DNA of 62,226 bases, from positions 64,001 through 126,226 of the IMG/VR virus record IMGVR_UViG_3300003653_000052. The stretch is one strand, 5' to 3'. The DNA comes from a virus. Below the pieces are notes generated by a model. The model saw only the letters and a program-made list of their open reading frames with translations, was not told the DNA's origin and made no database searches. Position numbers and translations under genes: made by a program. Positions 44,458-51,842 of this stretch are shown here, one piece after another. Within the stretch, counting starts at the first letter, position 1. Each line of letters begins with the position of its first letter.

Positions 44458-45290
44458 TTTTTAGTAGGTATTAATTCTTTATTATCATGGATCCAATTGA
44501 TTATTGCAATTACTTCTGATTTAAGATATGGTATATCATAAGGAGTTACTTCTACTACAATAGGATTTCCTTGGTCATCTAATTTTGTTATAGGATATCC
44601 ATACTTATCAACCCCTTCTACAGCAAAGGTAATGTGATGTAATGTGAGTTTACCTGGCTTTAATCTTGGATTATGTTTTAAAACCATATAAAGATACAAG
44701 CTTAATTGAACTGCATAATGCCAATAATTACAATCATCTAAATGTGCAAGAGGCCCTGTCATCTTTTGTTTTACTCCATCCCATGAAGTATAACTTTCCA
44801 TCTTAATTTCTTTGTTTGTTTTGTAGTCAATAATGTCTACTTTATCCCATACAACCTCTACTCTATCTGATTGACCACATATACCAGCAGACTTTAAATA
44901 CATAAAGTGTTCTGGATATATACCTTCAGTTAAAGATTGATTTGGAGCGTGTTTGATATCATCATTATAAATAGGTCTTATAATAGGAATTTCTCTTCCC
45001 TCTCTCATAATAGTTTCACAAGAAATTGTATCTGCTTCTCTCTGGTTGTGGTAAAAAGTTCCTAATGTAATAGCCCTGAGACTTTCTCTAGACCAAATTG
45101 CTTGAATTTCTTTAGGAGGAATACCAAACCATTTAGATTTCTTTTTCTTAGATGACTTAATAGATTGAAATACAGGATCAAACTTTGATTTAAATAACTC
45201 TACAACTTTAGTAGAACTAATCCAATTAATACCATCTGCTTGATCAATACTTTGGTAATTATGATTTGTTACTTGAAAGGTTAGTGCCAT
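44454..45290 (-). CDS. PD-(D/E)XK (Cas4/RecB-like) nuclease (278 aa)
   Basis: A 278-residue nuclease of the PD-(D/E)XK superfamily. The key parts are a His in the N-terminal helix region (GTFYHNQREAD), AGICGQSDRVEV, VDIIDYKTNKEI (the Asp and the D-x-K core) and the following helix/Tyr segment (YAVQLSLYLYMVLKHNP, matching motif QxxxY). This is the layout of RecB/Cas4-type exonucleases and of nucleases in many crAss-like phages. It may recycle host DNA or process phage DNA during replication or packaging. No Cys cluster for an iron-sulfur site is seen, so it is closer to RecB-like than classic Cas4. It overlaps the cREC gene by 4 bp and the 101-aa gene by 32 bp. Confidence 0.85.
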   Translation of the reverse strand: MALTFQVTNHNYQSIDQADGINWISSTKVVELFKSKFDPVFQSIKSSKKKKSKWFGIPPKEIQAIWSRESLRAITLGTFYHNQREADTISCETIMREGREIPIIRPIYNDDIKHAPNQSLTEGIYPEHFMYLKSAGICGQSDRVEVVWDKVDIIDYKTNKEIKMESYTSWDGVKQKMTGPLAHLDDCNYWHYAVQLSLYLYMVLKHNPRLKPGKLTLHHITFAVEGVDKYGYPITKLDDQGNPIVVEVTPYDIPYLKSEVIAIINWIHDNKELIPTKK

Positions 45291-45564
45291 TTTCTAAGTT
45301 TTTTGATTTATTTTCTAATATACATTTTGCTATTATATAATTTTCTTTATCTGCAGAGTTAATCATATCATGTAATCTAGAGTGTTCTTGTTTTTTAATT
45401 TCACCTTTATTAAATAAAAAAGTCACAAAATCTCTATTATTTTCTTTTTCTAATGCTAAACTAAACATCTCCATACCAGCTAAATTTGTATGAAAAACCA
45501 TAGGTATTTCAGATTGATATTCTTTAGTATGATACATAGCATTTTTAATATCTTCTAGTGTCAT
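45259..45564 (-). CDS. hypothetical protein upstream of the nuclease (101 aa)
   Basis: A 101-residue charged, mostly helical protein (TLEDIKNAMYHTKEYQSEIP at the start, KENYIIAKCILENKSKN near the end). It overlaps the start of the nuclease gene by 32 bp, a sign of coupled translation. No domain is recognised. The compact operon structure around it supports a real gene. Confidence 0.5.
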   Translation of the reverse strand: MTLEDIKNAMYHTKEYQSEIPMVFHTNLAGMEMFSLALEKENNRDFVTFLFNKGEIKKQEHSRLHDMINSADKENYIIAKCILENKSKNLENGTNLSSNKS

Positions 45565-45583
45565 TAATATTTAAGATTAAGTC

Positions 45584-45919
45584 TTAATTCGGTTTTCTGT
45601 TTTTAATATTATTATATTCTTCAGAATGCTTTTTATGTAAATACTCTTTAACATTAGTATTAAGAGTATTTGTAATGGCTTCTGGCATATTACTATTTAT
45701 AGCTCTTGCCCAAGCACTTTCTAAACTACAAAGTGATTCATCACATTCTCCAAATCTAGGAATTTTAATAAGTTTATCTGTATAAGTTCTAAATTCAAAA
45801 GTTCTGCCAAATAGTTTAATTTTATAACTTTTACGTTCTAATATAAATTCTATTTTTCTAATATTATTAACTTGTAAATTTACCAAGTCTACATCATCTA
45901 ATATGTTATCTGTTTTCAT
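45584..45919 (-). CDS. hypothetical protein (111 aa)
   Basis: A 111-residue protein with a beta N-terminus (IRKIEFILERKSYKIKLFGR), a central CDESLCSLESAWARAI and a basic C-terminus (KEYLHKKHSEEYNNIKNR). It overlaps the zinc-ribbon gene by 4 bp at its start. I do not recognise a family; nothing in it suggests an enzyme. Confidence 0.5.
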   Translation of the reverse strand: MKTDNILDDVDLVNLQVNNIRKIEFILERKSYKIKLFGRTFEFRTYTDKLIKIPRFGECDESLCSLESAWARAINSNMPEAITNTLNTNVKEYLHKKHSEEYNNIKNRKPN

Positions 45920-46206
45920 TTTGATTTTGATTTAGTTATTGCATCCCATCTAGGGGTATATACGTTACCACATCCGCTACTTAGATCTCTAGTTTTAAAA
46001 GCAAGTGTACATCCACAAAATGTACAACATGGTTGTAATCCAGGAGTTAAACAATTATCTCCTTTTAAATCTATAGCAGGACATTCTACACAGATCTTCA
46101 TTCTTTCTGCTGAGATCTTCTCAACATACTTATTTTTAAATAAAGTATTCCAAATACCATTAAAGATATTCTTTCTATTCTTCCAAATTTGTTTTATCTT
46201 TTCCAT
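45916..46206 (-). CDS. zinc-ribbon-like protein (96 aa)
   Basis: A 96-residue protein with a basic helical N-terminus (IKQIWKNRKNIFNGIWNTLF) and a Cys-rich core: CVECPAIDLKGDNC, then CCTFCGCTLAFKTR and DLSSGCG. The CxxC pairs and the phrase CGCTLxFKTR resemble small conserved phage proteins that bind zinc. The role is unknown; DNA or RNA binding or a structural zinc knuckle would fit. It overlaps the IHF-like gene by 32 bp. Confidence 0.6.
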   Translation of the reverse strand: MEKIKQIWKNRKNIFNGIWNTLFKNKYVEKISAERMKICVECPAIDLKGDNCLTPGLQPCCTFCGCTLAFKTRDLSSGCGNVYTPRWDAITKSKSK

Positions 46207-46561
46207 AGCGTTTTTCTTTTATAGATTCTTTCTTTAATTTTAAGTCAGCAAATTGAAGTACTAATTTATCAAGTGTTTCTTTTTTATCTTCATATTGTTT
46301 TAAAATCACACATTTAGTAAATGTAGTAGGAGTTATATTATTACTAACAGCCATGTTTTTAATCATAGAGGTGTCTAATTTCCAAGGTTTTACACTAAAT
46401 ACTCCAAAGTCAGCTATTGTAATAGAAATATTTTGTGGTTTACTTAAAGCATCTCTTACAGATTGCCAATACAACATAACTACATCTTCTACAAGATCAT
46501 CACTGTATCCAAGCTTTTTAGCAGTTGGAGAAATAAACTGTTTGGCTTTATGTGGTAGCAA
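46175..46561 (-). CDS. HU/IHF-like DNA-binding protein (128 aa)
   Basis: A 128-residue protein resembling HU/IHF: an N-terminal helical pair (LGYSDDLVEDVVMLYWQSVRDALS) and then the beta motif PQNISITIADFGVFSVKPWKLD, where the phrase V-x-I-x-x-FG-x-F is characteristic. The usual RNPxTGE arm is not obvious, so it is a divergent member. IHF-like subunits are encoded in crAss-like genomes near the packaging genes, and may bend phage DNA for packaging or replication. It overlaps the 123-aa gene by 14 bp. Confidence 0.7.
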   Translation of the reverse strand: MLPHKAKQFISPTAKKLGYSDDLVEDVVMLYWQSVRDALSKPQNISITIADFGVFSVKPWKLDTSMIKNMAVSNNITPTTFTKCVILKQYEDKKETLDKLVLQFADLKLKKESIKEKRYGKDKTNLEE

Positions 46562-46919
46562 TATGTAAGAATTTATAATCTAATAATATATTTCCTGAAG
46601 TTTGGATATTTATATTAGGATTAAGATGAATGTTTTTCTTTTTACTAGAGTTGTCTTTTGATGCCTTTGCTATTAAGTCATGCTTTTCTAATCTCACCAT
46701 ACAATTTCTTGCTGATTGAGTATTCTTAAATATATAAGATGCTTTGATACAAAAATCAGCAAGATCATAGTTACCTAAAATACTTAATAGAGTAAGACAC
46801 TCTAACTCAGAACTATTTAACTTAATTTTATGAATATAACAATGGGTAATTAATTGATATTTTATAACATCATTTAATTCCATGTTTACTTTTTTAGTAA
46901 CTAGATTTACTTTAGCCAT
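46548..46919 (-). CDS. putative winged-helix DNA-binding protein (123 aa)
   Basis: A 123-residue protein with a helix-turn-helix-like order: LNSSELECLTLLSILGNYDL, DFCIKASYIFKNTQSARNCM and RLEKHDLIAKASKDNSSKKK, then beta strands. This looks like a MarR-type or replication-initiator-type winged helix where the recognition helix would be TQSARNCMVRLEKHD. Leader AAAACCAACATGG fits the late-gene leader motif. It may be a regulator of the late genes or an architectural protein paired with the IHF-like product. Confidence 0.5.
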   Translation of the reverse strand: MAKVNLVTKKVNMELNDVIKYQLITHCYIHKIKLNSSELECLTLLSILGNYDLADFCIKASYIFKNTQSARNCMVRLEKHDLIAKASKDNSSKKKNIHLNPNINIQTSGNILLDYKFLHIATT

Positions 46920-46934
46920 GTTGGTTTTGTTTGA

Positions 46935-47195
46935 CTATGCTACATTTACTTTATCCATACCTACACTTTTTTCTCCTGGTGTAGATACTTTATTTTCTTT
47001 AGGTTTTGTTGTCATTTGAGCCATTTTTATAATAGCCATCATTCTTCTAGCCTTTGCATCTTCTATATCTGCAAGTAGAGTTTCATATTCTTTTTGAACT
47101 TCAAGAACTGAAATTTGTTCTGAATAATACTCTATTAACTTGTTACGTGCTTGAAGTAATTCTACGGGTGTTTTAACTGCTTGTGTGTCTGACAT
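46935..47195 (-). CDS. small coiled-coil protein (86 aa)
   Basis: I choose the ATG at 47,193-47,195 (MSDTQAVKTPVELLQ), because the longer reading begins inside the promoter and its first 20 residues are hydrophobic without meaning. A leader with AACCAAC and a TATCTTTG -7 box precede this start. The protein is helical, heptad-rich (LLQARNKLIEYYSEQISVLE, YETLLADIEDAKARRMMAII) and ends in a polar tail. Function unknown. Confidence 0.55.
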   Translation of the reverse strand: MSDTQAVKTPVELLQARNKLIEYYSEQISVLEVQKEYETLLADIEDAKARRMMAIIKMAQMTTKPKENKVSTPGEKSVGMDKVNVA

Positions 47196-47223
47196 AATAT
47201 TAAGTTTGTTGGTTAAACTTTTA

Positions 47224-47231
47224 CAAAGATA
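47224..47231 (-). promoter_or_regulatory. Bacteroidota-type -7 box before the 86-aa gene
   Basis: The minus strand reads TATCTTTG, a full match to TAnnTTTG, 28 bp before the chosen ATG and right after the lysis-cassette terminator. Confidence 0.45.
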
Positions 47232-47265
47232 CAATAATAAGTTAGATAAAAACATTTAAACAAAA

Positions 47266-47292
47266 AAAATACATCTAAATTAGATGTATCTT
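47266..47292 (-). terminator. intrinsic terminator after the lysis cassette
   Basis: On the minus strand ATACATCTAA and TTAGATGTAT form a perfect 10-bp stem with almost no loop, followed by eight T residues. It lies 26 bp after the end of the 77-aa membrane protein gene. Confidence 0.8.
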
Positions 47293-47317
47293 AAAATCAA
47301 TTAGATTTATATTACTT

Positions 47318-47551
47318 TTATATTATAACAGTTTCTCCAGGTTTACTATTACCAATTTGATTTTCTTTCTCTTTTATAAAAGATACTATTTCATTAGCCA
47401 AGGCTCCTATTGATAATACTACTATTGTAGCATATGGATGACCTTCTATTAAAATTAAACTACCCCCAACAACTCCTGTTACTGCTTGTATACAACGACC
47501 TATTAATTTTAATCTTTCTATTTTACTTAAACTGAATATATTAATAGTCAT
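47318..47551 (-). CDS. holin-like small membrane protein (77 aa)
   Basis: A 77-residue protein with two hydrophobic segments (IQAVTGVVGGSLILIEG and ATIVVLSIGALANEIVSF) separated by a short loop, and a polar charged tail (KEKENQIGNSKPGE). Size, the two membrane spans and its place 3 bp after the peptidase gene fit a class II holin or a spanin-like membrane helper. No catalytic motif. It ends just before the terminator. Confidence 0.65.
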   Translation of the reverse strand: MTINIFSLSKIERLKLIGRCIQAVTGVVGGSLILIEGHPYATIVVLSIGALANEIVSFIKEKENQIGNSKPGETVII

Positions 47552-47554
47552 AGA

Positions 47555-48067
47555 TTATAAATTTAAGTACCCGGTTTGTTTAGTTAGCAACTGTTTCTTA
47601 TGTAGTTCTTGTAATTGAGGAATTGAATAACCTAATGTTTTTTGAAAATGAGGGAAATCCCATCTTTTTCCATCAGCTTTATAAAGTCCTTTCCATCCGT
47701 GTAATTGAAATACATAATCAATTTCATCAAAGTCTGCTTTACCATCTCCATCAAAGTCTTTTTTAAAATCCCATGAAGCTGTTTCATAAGTACCATTACC
47801 ATCAGTATCAACTAGTAGAACTATATCTATTGCTAAACCATAGTTATGATATGATTGACCTGCTTTTGCATAAGTTACAATTGAACCAGAAGTAGTTCTT
47901 CCTTGAGCATATATAGTATTCTGTTCAGCAAAAGTTCTTAATGTAGATGTAAATCTACAAAAAGCTTTACCAGTAAGCCTTTCACAAATCTCTTTATATA
48001 TTACTTTTACTTCTTCTCTTAACTTAGGATGTAGTAATTCAATTCTTTCCAGTGTCAGTTTGTCCAT
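47555..48067 (-). CDS. endolysin, M15 family peptidase with calcium-type loops (170 aa)
   Basis: A 170-residue peptidoglycan peptidase of the M15 (VanY/L-alanoyl-D-glutamate peptidase) type. The zinc site is AGQSYHNYGLAIDIV (His and Asp) and WDFPHFQ (second His), with GRTTSGSIVTYAKAG in front. Unusual is the insertion between them: VDTDGNGTYE and DFDGDGKADFDEID, two DxDxDG loops as in EF-hand/dockerin calcium sites, suggesting calcium-dependent activity. No signal peptide, so release needs a holin. It is flanked by two holin-like genes; it overlaps the 77-aa upstream gene by 29 bp. Confidence 0.85.
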   Translation of the reverse strand: MDKLTLERIELLHPKLREEVKVIYKEICERLTGKAFCRFTSTLRTFAEQNTIYAQGRTTSGSIVTYAKAGQSYHNYGLAIDIVLLVDTDGNGTYETASWDFKKDFDGDGKADFDEIDYVFQLHGWKGLYKADGKRWDFPHFQKTLGYSIPQLQELHKKQLLTKQTGYLNL

Positions 48068-48272
48068 TTTTCTTCATCCATTTTTTTAATTGAGTCATAC
48101 CCTTTTCCCAATTAATAGCTGTAAGTAATACAAATGAACAAATAGAAATTAATATTAATACTATTCTTCCTATTTGTTCAATATAATCTAAACTACTCAT
48201 AGCTCCTGTAATTACTCCAAAAATAGCCATGAGAGTATTATGTATTGTATCTATTTTTAAATGATTGCTCAT
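48039..48272 (-). CDS. holin-like small membrane protein upstream of the endolysin (77 aa)
   Basis: A 77-residue protein with two likely membrane segments (TLMAIFGVITGAMSSL and IGRIVLILISICSFVLLTAI), then a basic tail (KGMTQLKKWMKKNGQ). Its end overlaps the endolysin start by 29 bp, so the two are translated in step. This fits a holin or antiholin; which of the two membrane proteins is the pore cannot be told. Confidence 0.65.
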   Translation of the reverse strand: MSNHLKIDTIHNTLMAIFGVITGAMSSLDYIEQIGRIVLILISICSFVLLTAINWEKGMTQLKKWMKKNGQTDTGKN

Positions 48273-48281
48273 AAAATTATA

Positions 48282-48587
48282 TTATAAAGAATTTAACTTA
48301 TCACTTAGTTCAACAAGATCTTTATGAATTTGAGCCCACTTAAATTTATCAAAAGATGCTTTTAAAAGAGCACTCTCTGATTCATTAAGTTTAATTTCAC
48401 CATCTTTACTTTCTTCAATTGCACTAGCAATCTTAAGTCTTTCTCTGATATCTGCAATAGAGAATCCTTGTTCTGGAGCCATGTTAATTGTAATTAACAA
48501 TAAATCACCATAAGTAGCAAATACAGGTTTACCTTGTTCATCGTTTTTTAATACGATCTGTGTTGTTTTGTTGGTTAATGTTTTCAT
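48282..48587 (-). CDS. conserved phage protein of the lysis/tail region (101 aa)
   Basis: A 101-residue protein with beta strands (TTQIVLKNDEQGKPVFATYG) and then helices (SIADIRERLKIASAIEES, SALLKASFDKFKWAQIHKDL). I recall the phrase SIADIRERLKI followed by EES-DGEIKL in short proteins of many phages without known role. Its leader carries two AACCAAC copies and a TATATTTG box, so it probably starts the lysis transcript. Confidence 0.55.
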   Translation of the reverse strand: MKTLTNKTTQIVLKNDEQGKPVFATYGDLLLITINMAPEQGFSIADIRERLKIASAIEESKDGEIKLNESESALLKASFDKFKWAQIHKDLVELSDKLNSL

Positions 48588-48610
48588 AATTTAGGTTGGT
48601 TTGGTTGGGA

Positions 48611-48618
48611 CAAATATA
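48611..48618 (-). promoter_or_regulatory. Bacteroidota-type -7 box at the start of the lysis transcript
   Basis: The minus strand reads TATATTTG, a full match to TAnnTTTG, with ATTG about 22 bp further upstream as a possible -33 element. It drives the 101-aa gene and the lysis cassette. Confidence 0.5.
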
Positions 48619-48656
48619 TAAAATATTTATCATACCTAATCAATCTTTATATTATT

Positions 48657-48881
48657 TTATACAGATTTAGCTGTAAGTTCATTAACTTGAGATGGTGTAC
48701 AACCACCAACAAACCAATCTTTGGCTAACATAATCACAAGGTGCTCTTTGTTTCTACTTAATGTATCTGTTTCTTCAGTAGTTAAAACTGCTTTTGCTAC
48801 TAATTCATTTATCAAGTTCACACTATCATAAGCTGCGCTTACTGATTTTGCTACTTGTTCTGCTGTTAATTCCATTTCCAT
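48657..48881 (-). CDS. small helical protein behind the second fibre (74 aa)
   Basis: A 74-residue acidic helical protein (MEMELTAEQVAKSVSAAYDS, ETDTLSRNKEHLVIMLAKDW, CTPSQVNELTAKSV). It is the last gene of the fibre transcript and lies 14 bp behind the 760-aa fibre gene. Size and position would suit a fibre-assembly chaperone, but no family is recognised. Confidence 0.5.
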   Translation of the reverse strand: MEMELTAEQVAKSVSAAYDSVNLINELVAKAVLTTEETDTLSRNKEHLVIMLAKDWFVGGCTPSQVNELTAKSV

Positions 48882-48895
48882 TTGTTTATTATTTA

Positions 48896-51178
48896 TTAAT
48901 CATTAGTTGTTTTTGCGTGTATATAATAAATTATGCCACCCACTGTAATAGCAATAGTACTATTAGGTGCTGTTGCCCCTACTGTTGTAACTGTTGGACC
49001 TGTTAATGTTAAAACACCAGCATTATCAAATTGTAATCTTTTCACTCCTGCTCCATCTGATATAATAATGTTATTGGTTAAACCAGATGCTAACCCTGTT
49101 ATATTAGCACCTATAATTGTATTACCACTACCTGTGGTTACACCTCTACCTGAATTGTGTCCTATATATGTATTATTAATACCCGTTGTATTATCACCTC
49201 CTGAAGTATATCCAAGAGAACAATTATTTGAAGCAATTGTAAGAGCCCCTAATGCACTTAAACCTACTGCTACGTTTCTTACAGAAGCTGTATTATCAAG
49301 ATTATTTAATGCGTATTTTCCTACTGCTGTATTTTCAGATCCATTCCAACTATTGACCATAGCCCCAAAACCAACTGCTGTATTACTTGATTGTCCATTC
49401 TTTCTTAAAGTATCACTACCAAGTGCTGTATTATCGTGTCCATTTGTGTTATTACGAAGTGCTTGCCAACCTAAAGAAGTATTATTAGTTCCATCTGTAT
49501 TAGCAAACCCTGCCTCATATCCTACAAATGTACCATTAACACCAGCTGTAGAATTTCCTGCTCTATATCCTAATGACGTTAAAAATGGAGTTGCTAATTG
49601 TGCTCTAGCAACTCTCTCCCCACCACCTCTTATATCTAACAATCCACTTACTCTAACTATACCTGTAAAATAATTGTCTGTAATAGAACTATTACCAAAT
49701 ACCATTGTGTTGGATATACTAGTCTTTGCTCCATTGCCAATTGCTGTTGAGTTACTTAAAGTAGCAACAGTACAATCTGCCAAATATCCAATGTATGTAT
49801 TCCTATTACCTGTTGTGTTGGTTAATCCTGCTTTTGAACCTAAAGCTGCATTCTCTACTCCTGTGGTGGTATTCCAGAGTGACTCAAAGCCATCTCCTGT
49901 ATTATTACTTCCATTAGTAGAAAAATATAACGACCTTGAACCTGTTGCAGAATTTCTGACTCCTGATGAATTACTTACTAACGAATCAACACCAATTGCT
50001 ATATTGTGTTCTCCTGATGTTTGATTTGCCATTGCACCAGAACCAAAAGCTGTATTATTAAAAAATTCGTTAGCTGCACTTGTCCCTCTTAAAGCACTAT
50101 CACCAACAGCTGTATTTCTTGTGTTAAATACTCCTGCGTTATTACTTGATAACTGCATAGCATTATGTCCTATGGCTGTATTCCCTGTTCTTCCTACCGT
50201 TGAAGCACCAGCATTTTGCCCAAAAGATACATTAGCCTTTAGATGGTCTATTTTCCCAGCTTTAATATTATTTACTCTTATATTAAATGGAATGTTATCA
50301 GTAGTACCTATGAAGTTTGTTCCATCAACTGTCCCTGCATTACCAGTTAAACCCCAACCACCACCAACAGTAGCAAAAGACAAAACACCAGAACCGTCTG
50401 TAATTAATGCTTGATTAACTGTTCCATCAGCAGAAGGTAAAGTAAAACTATTTCCTCTAAATTTCCAATTAGTTACGTTATTTGGTAAAGCAAATTCAAA
50501 AGATTGTGATACAGCACCATATCCAAGGGCTATGGCATTGGATACTACTGCTCCTGCTCCATTAGAGGAGCCGCCTATAAAAGTACATTGGTTAAAATCT
50601 GGATAATTAAACATTCCTGCATTATGCCCAACAGCAACATTTTCACTACCTGTAATATTAAAATAAAGTGATTGGTAACCTATTACTGTATTCTGTATTC
50701 CTGTAGTTGTGTTCAATCCAGCACCATAACCAAAACCACTATTTTGATCTCCATCATTCATTAATAAAGACATACCACCAACGGCAGTATTACTTGTTCC
50801 TACTATATTAACATTTAAAGCATTTGCTCCTAAAGCTGTATTAGTACTACCTATAGTGTTATTGACAAGTGCTTGAAAACCAATAGCGGTATTATCGGTA
50901 CCTATAGTAATTGTATTACCAGCAAAATAACCAAAAAAAGTATTGTTTAATAAATGGTCTATTTTACCTGCTTTCTCATTATTTACACGGATATTAAAGG
51001 GGATATTATCAGTTGTTCCAATGAAATCAATTCCATCAACTGTACCTGCATTTCCTGTTAAACCCCAACCACTACTTAATTCAGAAAGTGTTACAAATGG
51101 ATTTCCAGCTGATGGTAAAACTCCATTTATTAAAGCTTGATAAATTGTATTAGAAACTAATTGTTTTATATCAGTCAT
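48896..51178 (-). CDS. tail or head fibre with NTAxG beta-solenoid repeats (760 aa)
   Basis: A 760-residue fibre. The N-terminal 45 residues (MTDIKQLVSNTIYQALINGVL) probably anchor it. The body repeats a unit of about 25 residues like TGxxNTAVGxxAL many times, typical of trimeric beta-solenoid shafts in phage fibres and trimeric adhesins. A marker segment (WGLTGNAGTVDGTNFIGTTD followed by IPFNIRVNN-KAG) occurs twice, near 35 and 275, and again in the 716-aa fibre, which suggests modular duplication. The C-terminus (GVLTLTGPTVTTVGATAPNS) is short. It probably binds the host surface or its capsule. Confidence 0.75.
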   Translation of the reverse strand: MTDIKQLVSNTIYQALINGVLPSAGNPFVTLSELSSGWGLTGNAGTVDGIDFIGTTDNIPFNIRVNNEKAGKIDHLLNNTFFGYFAGNTITIGTDNTAIGFQALVNNTIGSTNTALGANALNVNIVGTSNTAVGGMSLLMNDGDQNSGFGYGAGLNTTTGIQNTVIGYQSLYFNITGSENVAVGHNAGMFNYPDFNQCTFIGGSSNGAGAVVSNAIALGYGAVSQSFEFALPNNVTNWKFRGNSFTLPSADGTVNQALITDGSGVLSFATVGGGWGLTGNAGTVDGTNFIGTTDNIPFNIRVNNIKAGKIDHLKANVSFGQNAGASTVGRTGNTAIGHNAMQLSSNNAGVFNTRNTAVGDSALRGTSAANEFFNNTAFGSGAMANQTSGEHNIAIGVDSLVSNSSGVRNSATGSRSLYFSTNGSNNTGDGFESLWNTTTGVENAALGSKAGLTNTTGNRNTYIGYLADCTVATLSNSTAIGNGAKTSISNTMVFGNSSITDNYFTGIVRVSGLLDIRGGGERVARAQLATPFLTSLGYRAGNSTAGVNGTFVGYEAGFANTDGTNNTSLGWQALRNNTNGHDNTALGSDTLRKNGQSSNTAVGFGAMVNSWNGSENTAVGKYALNNLDNTASVRNVAVGLSALGALTIASNNCSLGYTSGGDNTTGINNTYIGHNSGRGVTTGSGNTIIGANITGLASGLTNNIIISDGAGVKRLQFDNAGVLTLTGPTVTTVGATAPNSTIAITVGGIIYYIHAKTTND

Positions 51179-51193
51179 TGTCTTAGGTATTAA

Positions 51194-51817
51194 TTATATA
51201 ACAGTTGTTATTACTAATTCTGTTGTTAATGCATCATAAGCAAATGCTGCTAAAACATCATCTTCTCCACCAGCATTATAACTAAGTGATTCACCTTGTC
51301 TAATTGTTGCTCCTAACCACGACCCATCTGTAATACCTGCATTATATACTGATACAGATCTGGCTCCTGCGGCTATACTTGCAACACCTGCTCCTGAAAC
51401 TCTAAGTAAACTAGGAGTTCTTGTTACTCCTGTAAATTTAGAATTAAGAGAAGTTACTTGTGTTAGGATATTATTAAGTACTAACTGTGGATTTACAAGT
51501 TCTAATGGTCCAACAGGGACAACCAGGGCTCCAGATGCATTATAATAAATAGGAGCATTAAATACTGATGTATCTGTATCAAATATTCTTACTTGTAAAT
51601 AAGTAGGAGTTCCTACTCCACCTGTATCTATCACAAGACTTTGTTCAAATTCTTTACCATTTTGTAGAGAAGCTAATACAGCAGCTAAAGTAACTTCAGT
51701 AGCTCCTCCTACTGGTGGAGGCATTGCTACAAGAGCACTTAATAATTCAAGTACACTACGTTGATAAGGAAAATTATTTCCTTTATTTCCTAAATCTTTT
51801 GTATTTCCTATTGACAT
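51194..51817 (-). CDS. fibre-associated structural protein (207 aa)
   Basis: A 207-residue protein between two fibres. It begins MSIGNTKDLGNKGNNFPYQR, a phrase I recall at the start of surface proteins in many Bacteroidota phages, where it may serve as a docking tag. The rest is beta-rich with Ala/Gly-rich strands (VASIAAGARSVSVYNAGITD, DVLAAFAYDALTTELVITT). A linker or collar between the two fibres is plausible. No enzyme motif. Confidence 0.6.
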   Translation of the reverse strand: MSIGNTKDLGNKGNNFPYQRSVLELLSALVAMPPPVGGATEVTLAAVLASLQNGKEFEQSLVIDTGGVGTPTYLQVRIFDTDTSVFNAPIYYNASGALVVPVGPLELVNPQLVLNNILTQVTSLNSKFTGVTRTPSLLRVSGAGVASIAAGARSVSVYNAGITDGSWLGATIRQGESLSYNAGGEDDVLAAFAYDALTTELVITTVI

Positions 51818-51842
51818 GATATATTGTATTTAATGTTATATT

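Noticed and set aside
48933-50414. Three plus-strand frames of 97-246 codons opposite the 760-aa fibre
   Set aside because: Repeated Pro/Val/Leu text created by reading the fibre repeats on the wrong strand.
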